From Niastella soli (GTDB lineage Bacteria; Bacteroidota; Bacteroidia; Chitinophagales; Chitinophagaceae), in NCBI RefSeq assembly GCF_017742245.1, contig NZ_JAGHKO010000001.1:2385061-2449060 (forward strand): a stretch of DNA of 64,000 nucleotides, in the 5' to 3' direction. Below, one piece after another: positions 59,146 through 64,000 of the stretch (position 1 is the first letter of the stretch; each line of letters starts with the position of its first letter). Below the pieces are notes generated by a model, which was not told where the DNA came from, ran no database searches, and saw nothing but the letters and a program-made list of their open reading frames with translations. The position numbers and the translations under genes were made by a program.

Positions 59146-61083
59146 ATGAACTACACAACATATATAGCGCTCATCCCACTGCTCCCGTTGGCAGGTTTTG
59201 TCCTATTGGGTTTATTCGGACAAAGACACTTCACCCGTTCAGCTGGTATTCTGGGGACGCTCATCTTATTGATAGCAACCTTGTTGGCTTTATATACGGC
59301 TTATCAGTATTTCATTGTAACCGGGGCGGTGAATGGAGCTTATGCGGCGATCGAACCCTTTAAATATGCCTGGTTGGAATTTTCACCTGGGATGTCCATC
59401 GATATGGGCATACTCCTTGATCCCGCTTCTGTGATGATGCTGGTGGTAGTAACGGTTGTTTCCCTGATGGTGCATGTGTTTAGTTTGGGATATATGAAAG
59501 GTGAGGAACGGTTTGCCACCTATTATGCCTTTCTGGGACTGTTTACTTTTTCTATGCTAGGACTGGTACTGTCAACCAATATTTTCCAGATCTATATCTT
59601 CTGGGAGCTGGTAGGGGTATCGTCCTTTTTGCTGATCGGTTTTTATTATGACAGACCGGCTGCTGTGGCGGCAGCTAAAAAAGCATTTATCGTTACCCGT
59701 TTTGCCGATCTGGGCTTTTTGATCGGAATATTGATATTAGCATTCAATAGTGGAACGCTCGATTTTGGTATACTCATTCAACGGTTGACAGATACGCAGT
59801 CGTTACAATGGATGCAGATTACCGGTACTGGTTTTCTGGGTGTATCTATATTAAGTTGGGCATTGGCACTGGTATTTATTGGGGGGGCAGGTAAATCAGC
59901 TATGTTTCCCCTGCACATCTGGTTGCCCGATGCCATGGAAGGTCCCACGCCGGTATCGGCATTGATCCATGCGGCTACCATGGTGGTGGCCGGTGTATAC
60001 CTGGTAGCGCGCTTATATCCGGTGTATTTGATAGAGGGGACCATCTTACAACTTATAACCTGGATAGGGGCGATCTCGGCATTTCTGGCTGCTATCATTG
60101 CCTGCACCCAAACAGATATAAAACGGGTGCTGGCGTACTCCACCATTTCACAGATCGGGTATATGCTGTTTGCATTGGGCGTGCCAGCCTATGGCGATGC
60201 TAGCAATACAGGTTACACTGCTTCGCTCTTTCATCTGTTTACCCATGCATTTTTTAAGTCTTTGTTGTTTTTAGGGGCGGGTTCAGTTATTCATTTTGTG
60301 CATACCAACGAAATGGCCAATATGGGCGGTTTGCGAAAGCTGATGCCATTGACGCATTTTACGTTTTTGATTGCCTGTATGGCCATAGCCGGCATACCAC
60401 CCTTTGCCGGTTTTTTTAGTAAAGAAGAAATATTGCTGACGGCCTGGGAAAATAATAAGCTTATTTATTATGGGGCATTGGTCACCTCGGGGCTTACCGC
60501 ATTTTATATGTTCCGGTTGTACTTCAGTATTTTCTGGAATAAAACGGCTCCCCCAAATCATCATACTGATCATCATGGAGAAGGTAACTGGAGTATGAAG
60601 TTGCCACTGCTGATATTGGCGTTAGCGGCTGTAGGCGTTGGGTTTATCCCCTTCGCGCATTATGTCTCCATAAATGGATCGGGATCACCGATCTTAATAC
60701 CAATAAGTTTTTCTATTCCCCCCGTGCTTATTGCCCTTGTCGGCATTGGGCTGGCATATATACTTTATTATAGAGAGAATGATCGTCCACAAAGGCTGGC
60801 AACGGCTTTGGGTGGGCTCCATAAAACCATAAAGCAGAAATTCTATTTTGATGAACTCTATCTGTTCGTCACCAAAAAGATCATTTTCAATGGCATTGCA
60901 AAACCCGCTGCCTGGATTGATAAACACCTTGTTGATGGAACGATGAATGGACTCGGTTGGGTAACAACGCGCGTTTCAGTAAGCATAAAAGCATGGCAGT
61001 CGGGCCGGATACAAAGTTATACACTGTATTTTTTTGGTGGAATAATAGCATTGGCTGCCTTGTTTATTTATTGGTGGAAGTAA
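59146..61083 (+). CDS. nuoL: NADH-quinone oxidoreductase subunit L
   Basis: 645 residues, Mrp-antiporter-like core of about 14 helices. Signatures include FWELVGVSSFLLIGFYY near 151-167, KSAMFPLHIWLPDAMEGPTPVSALIHAAT near 252-280 and the long C-terminal lateral helix (after about 545, KQKFYFDELYLFVTKK). It is a proton-pumping subunit. Confidence 0.97.
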   Translation: MNYTTYIALIPLLPLAGFVLLGLFGQRHFTRSAGILGTLILLIATLLALYTAYQYFIVTGAVNGAYAAIEPFKYAWLEFSPGMSIDMGILLDPASVMMLVVVTVVSLMVHVFSLGYMKGEERFATYYAFLGLFTFSMLGLVLSTNIFQIYIFWELVGVSSFLLIGFYYDRPAAVAAAKKAFIVTRFADLGFLIGILILAFNSGTLDFGILIQRLTDTQSLQWMQITGTGFLGVSILSWALALVFIGGAGKSAMFPLHIWLPDAMEGPTPVSALIHAATMVVAGVYLVARLYPVYLIEGTILQLITWIGAISAFLAAIIACTQTDIKRVLAYSTISQIGYMLFALGVPAYGDASNTGYTASLFHLFTHAFFKSLLFLGAGSVIHFVHTNEMANMGGLRKLMPLTHFTFLIACMAIAGIPPFAGFFSKEEILLTAWENNKLIYYGALVTSGLTAFYMFRLYFSIFWNKTAPPNHHTDHHGEGNWSMKLPLLILALAAVGVGFIPFAHYVSINGSGSPILIPISFSIPPVLIALVGIGLAYILYYRENDRPQRLATALGGLHKTIKQKFYFDELYLFVTKKIIFNGIAKPAAWIDKHLVDGTMNGLGWVTTRVSVSIKAWQSGRIQSYTLYFFGGIIALAALFIYWWK

Positions 61084-61142
61084 GTGAGATTACAAGGTAT
61101 AAAGACAACCATAAACCACAAACCACAAACAATAAGCTATAA

Positions 61143-62603
61143 ATGTCATTATCAATACTAATCCTCCTGCCACTCATAACTGCCATTGCATTATTACTTT
61201 GTAAGGGCTTGAAACCAGTGCGTCTGGTGGCGTTAAGCGGCGCGGTGGTGCAATTGATTGGCGTGTTGATATTGTTTTTTTATTATTGGCAACAACGGGC
61301 TGCAGGCAATACCGATGCCATGTTGTTTGTGGAAGACCATGTTTGGTTTGCGCAGTTGAATATTCATTACCATATTGGGGTAGATGGAATATCCATTGCC
61401 ATGATCCTGCTAACGGCTTTTGTAACAGTGGCAGGGATCCTGGTTTCCTGGTCGATGGAAAAACTAAATAAAGAGTTTTTCTTTCTGCTGGTGTTGTTAA
61501 GCCTGGGTGCATATGGCTTTTTCATTTCTCTCGATCTGTTCACCTTATTCTTCTTCCTGGAAGTGGCCGTTATTCCCAAATTCCTGTTGATCGGTATCTG
61601 GGGCAGTGGTAAAAAAGAATACAGCGCCATGAAACTGGCATTGATGCTGATGGGGGGCAGTGCCCTGGTGTTTGTAGGATTGGCCGGCGTTTATTATAAT
61701 ACGCAAACAGTTGATGGCGCTCATACCTTCGATCTGATTCAACTAGCACAATTGCATATTCCGGAAGCTGTGCAAAAATTGTTCTTTCCATTTGCTTTTA
61801 TAGGCTTTGGTATTTTTACCGCCTTGTTTCCCTTTCATACCTGGGTGCCCGACGGACATTCTTCTGCCCCTACCGCTGCGTCGATGTTCCTGGCTGGTAT
61901 TTCCATGAAGCTGGGGGGCTATGGTTGTTTACGGGTAGCTCAAATAATGCCTGATGCGGCACAGTACTATTCGTGGATCATTATTTTGTTGGCTACTATC
62001 GCCATAATATATGGCGCCTTCGCCACCATGATGCAAACTGATCTGAAATACATCAATGCTTACTCCTCGGTTAGCCATTGCGGGTTTGTTTTACTGGGCA
62101 TTGGCATGTTGACAAAAACAGCCATGATGGGCGCGGTTATGCAAATGGTTTCGCATGGGTTAATGACGGCCCTTTTCTTTGCTGCCATTGGTATGCTGTA
62201 TAACAGGACCCATACGCGACAGGTAGCGCAATTGGGCGGACTATTAAAAGTAATGCCCTTTATCACAACGGTTTTTGTGATTGCCGGTTTGTGTTCATTG
62301 GGATTGCCAGGTCTTAGCGGGTTTGCAGCCGAGGTTACCGTGTTGATGGGCGCCTGGGAAAAAGCAGATGCCTGGTACCGGCTGGCAACTATACTAGCCT
62401 GCGCCTCCATTGTAGTGACCGCTGTTTATATATTACGAGCTATGGGGAAAGTGATCATGGGGCCATTACAGGTCGAAGGCGGTGCAACTATTACGCTGAC
62501 CGATGCTGACTGGAATGAAAAAGCCGCAGCAGCCATTTTGATCATTGGCATTGTTGCTATTGGTATGGCGCCTTTTTGGTTAACCGTGTTGATCAATCAT
62601 TAA
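61143..62603 (+). CDS. nuoM: NADH-quinone oxidoreductase subunit M
   Basis: 486 residues, about 14 membrane helices. Signatures are FFFLEVAVIPKFLLIGIWG near 137-155, FPFHTWVPDGHSSAPTAASM near 229-248 and LKYINAYSSVSHCGFVLLGIG near 301-321. It is a proton-pumping subunit, 59 nt after nuoL and 6 nt before nuoN. Confidence 0.97.
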   Translation: MSLSILILLPLITAIALLLCKGLKPVRLVALSGAVVQLIGVLILFFYYWQQRAAGNTDAMLFVEDHVWFAQLNIHYHIGVDGISIAMILLTAFVTVAGILVSWSMEKLNKEFFFLLVLLSLGAYGFFISLDLFTLFFFLEVAVIPKFLLIGIWGSGKKEYSAMKLALMLMGGSALVFVGLAGVYYNTQTVDGAHTFDLIQLAQLHIPEAVQKLFFPFAFIGFGIFTALFPFHTWVPDGHSSAPTAASMFLAGISMKLGGYGCLRVAQIMPDAAQYYSWIIILLATIAIIYGAFATMMQTDLKYINAYSSVSHCGFVLLGIGMLTKTAMMGAVMQMVSHGLMTALFFAAIGMLYNRTHTRQVAQLGGLLKVMPFITTVFVIAGLCSLGLPGLSGFAAEVTVLMGAWEKADAWYRLATILACASIVVTAVYILRAMGKVIMGPLQVEGGATITLTDADWNEKAAAAILIIGIVAIGMAPFWLTVLINH

Positions 62604-62609
62604 ATAACT

Positions 62610-64000
62610 ATGCTGACTGACTTCTTTATACTCATGAAACAGGAACTGGTCATTACGGTGATCATCTTTATCCTGTTGCTGCTGAAGATTGGGACCGATA
62701 TGTCCAATGAAAGCTTCATAAACCTTACAAACGGGTTACTTCTGTTGAACCTGGTGGCGGGGTTTGTGGGCAGCCAATCGGGCACATTGTTCGATGGAAT
62801 GTTCCTTACCAATCCATTGATAGTACTGGAGAAGAATATTTTGAGCCTTGGTACCCTGATCGTTTCGCTGCAATCGGCCGACTGGTTGAAAAGGCATGAC
62901 CATGTGTCCGAGTTTTATATTTTACTGTTGTGTACCCTGTTGGGCATGTTCTTTATGATCTCGGCCGGCAACCTGTTGATGTTTTATGTGGGGTTGGAGT
63001 TGTCGAGCATACCGATGGCAGCCATGGCCAATTTTGATCTGGCAAAGAAAAAGTCATCAGAAGCTGCCATGAAGTTTATTATATCATCGGCGTTTGCATC
63101 AGGATTGTTATTGTTTGGCATCTCTCTGGTGTATGGGGCCACCGGTACCTTATCGTTTTCCGAGTTGTCTTTGCAGATAACCGGCGCACCGTTGCAAATA
63201 TTTGCCTTTGTATTATTGCTGGCTGGTTTTGCCTTTAAGATCTCGGTAGTTCCTTTTCATTTATGGACGGCCGATGTGTATGAGGGTGCCCCGGTAGCGG
63301 TTACCTCCTGGTTATCCGTCATTTCAAAGGGATCGGTTTTATTTGTGTTTGTCGCCGTTTTGAATAGCGTATTCAGATCGCTTACTGACACCTGGTATAA
63401 TATGTTGTTTGTGTTATCGGTGTTAACCATTTTGATCGGCAACCTGTTTGCCATCAGACAAAATAATTTCAAACGATTTCTGGCATTTTCTTCCATTGCG
63501 CAAATTGGTTTTATTCTGGTAGGTATAACCGGCAGTCCTAATTATGCCATTACATCGGTGGTATATTTTGTGTTGGTGTATGTATTCAGTAACCTGGCTG
63601 CCTTTGGTGTGGTGGCATTGGTAAGTGCTGTAACGGGCCGGGAGCAGGTAAGCGATTATAAAGGATTTTATAAAACCAATCCAGTTCTATCGTGGGTGTT
63701 GACGATTGCGTTGTTTTCACTGGCGGGAGTACCACCTACGGCCGGGTTCTTTGGGAAGTTTTTCCTATTGTTATCAGGCGCCGGAAAAGGCAATTATGTT
63801 TTGATTGTCATTGCAGCGTTGAACATGATCATTTCCTTTTATTATTACCTGCGCATTGTGAAGGCGATCTTTATGGATGCCAATGAGCAGCCAATTGAAA
63901 AGTTAAGCATCCCTGCCTATCCCAGGCTGGCAATGATCATTTGTGTGGCCGGTATTATTGTAACCGGTTTGGCCGGTTATTTATATGACTATATTTATGC
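62610..64000 (+). CDS. nuoN: NADH-quinone oxidoreductase subunit N (partial, 3' end outside)
   Basis: The frame starts at ATG 62610 and stays open to the window edge (about 463 codons; the final segment GLAGYLYDYIY looks close to the natural end). Signatures are FYVGLELSSIPMAAMANF near 126-143, KISVVPFHLWTADVYEGAP near 211-229, FLAFSSIAQIGFILVG near 291-306 and LFSLAGVPPTAGFFGKFFL near 368-386. It is the third antiporter-like subunit and the last gene of the usual nuo order. Confidence 0.96.
   Translation, partial: MLTDFFILMKQELVITVIIFILLLLKIGTDMSNESFINLTNGLLLLNLVAGFVGSQSGTLFDGMFLTNPLIVLEKNILSLGTLIVSLQSADWLKRHDHVSEFYILLLCTLLGMFFMISAGNLLMFYVGLELSSIPMAAMANFDLAKKKSSEAAMKFIISSAFASGLLLFGISLVYGATGTLSFSELSLQITGAPLQIFAFVLLLAGFAFKISVVPFHLWTADVYEGAPVAVTSWLSVISKGSVLFVFVAVLNSVFRSLTDTWYNMLFVLSVLTILIGNLFAIRQNNFKRFLAFSSIAQIGFILVGITGSPNYAITSVVYFVLVYVFSNLAAFGVVALVSAVTGREQVSDYKGFYKTNPVLSWVLTIALFSLAGVPPTAGFFGKFFLLLSGAGKGNYVLIVIAALNMIISFYYYLRIVKAIFMDANEQPIEKLSIPAYPRLAMIICVAGIIVTGLAGYLYDYIY

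Noticed and set aside
59881-59887. Seven-G tract within nuoL as a phase-variation site
   Set aside because: It is shorter than the hsdM tract and lies in a conserved part of an essential-type gene (GGAGKSA), where codon choice is constrained.

Overview
The window looks like chromosomal DNA of a Bacteroidota bacterium, probably family Chitinophagaceae (Niastella/Chitinophaga-like). The evidence is a SusC/SusD pair with a hybrid two-component regulator, lipoproteins with Bacteroidota-type signal sequences, TAnnTTTG-type -7 promoter boxes ahead of several genes, and an operonic NADH dehydrogenase. The genus is inferred, not read directly. No rRNA, tRNA, CRISPR array, transposase or integrase was recognised.

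Layout. (1) 1-8.8 kb is a loosely packed accessory region. It holds a secreted protein of unknown function, a small unknown gene, two tandem ankyrin-repeat genes, a dinD homologue, a metallophosphoesterase, a lipoprotein and a three-fold-repeat protein. It carries many short repeats: a cluster of TGACGTCA-centred palindromes around dinD, and arrays of 10-11 bp units. (2) 8.9-20.3 kb is a defence island on the plus strand. It encodes a half-length HsdS, HsdM, a RhuM-family protein, a full HsdS, HsdR, a YgjP-type metallopeptidase, an unknown protein paired with a PD-(D/E)XK-like nuclease, a GIY-YIG-type protein and a YiiX-like papain-fold protein. An orphan HigA antitoxin gene lies just beyond. 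(3) 21.3-34.6 kb on the minus strand is a pectin-type polysaccharide utilisation locus: HTCS regulator, SusC, SusD, a surface lipoprotein and a GH28 polygalacturonase. (4) 34.8-38.7 kb is the Hen1-Pnkp RNA-repair operon. (5) 39-53 kb is a mix of hydrolases (MBL fold, two serine beta-lactamase-like proteins, an SGNH/alpha-beta/SGNH fusion), an Ada-like/AlkB alkylation-repair pair, a GlxA-type regulator, a RibD-like reductase and a four-gene operon around an ECF41-like sigma factor. (6) 53.2 kb to the end is a nuo operon, nuoABCD-HIJKLMN, without nuoEFG. NuoN is cut by the window edge.

How the parts work together. In the PUL the HTCS would sense a pectin oligosaccharide and activate the susC-susD operon for binding, cleavage and import. 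Hen1 would 2'-O-methylate RNA ends that Pnkp heals and seals. The HsdS/M/R genes form a type I restriction system with a second, half-size specificity subunit and an 8-G tract in hsdM.

The least explained structure is in the non-coding DNA. One family of palindromic elements is framed by GACCTGTAAGG and CTGACAGGTC and occurs at six loci; one copy supplies the stop codon of the HTCS gene. Six TGACGTCA palindromes surround dinD, one of them inside its conserved coding sequence. Inverted arrays of 11-bp units lie near the defence island, and 7-bp unit arrays fill the spacers of the nuo operon.
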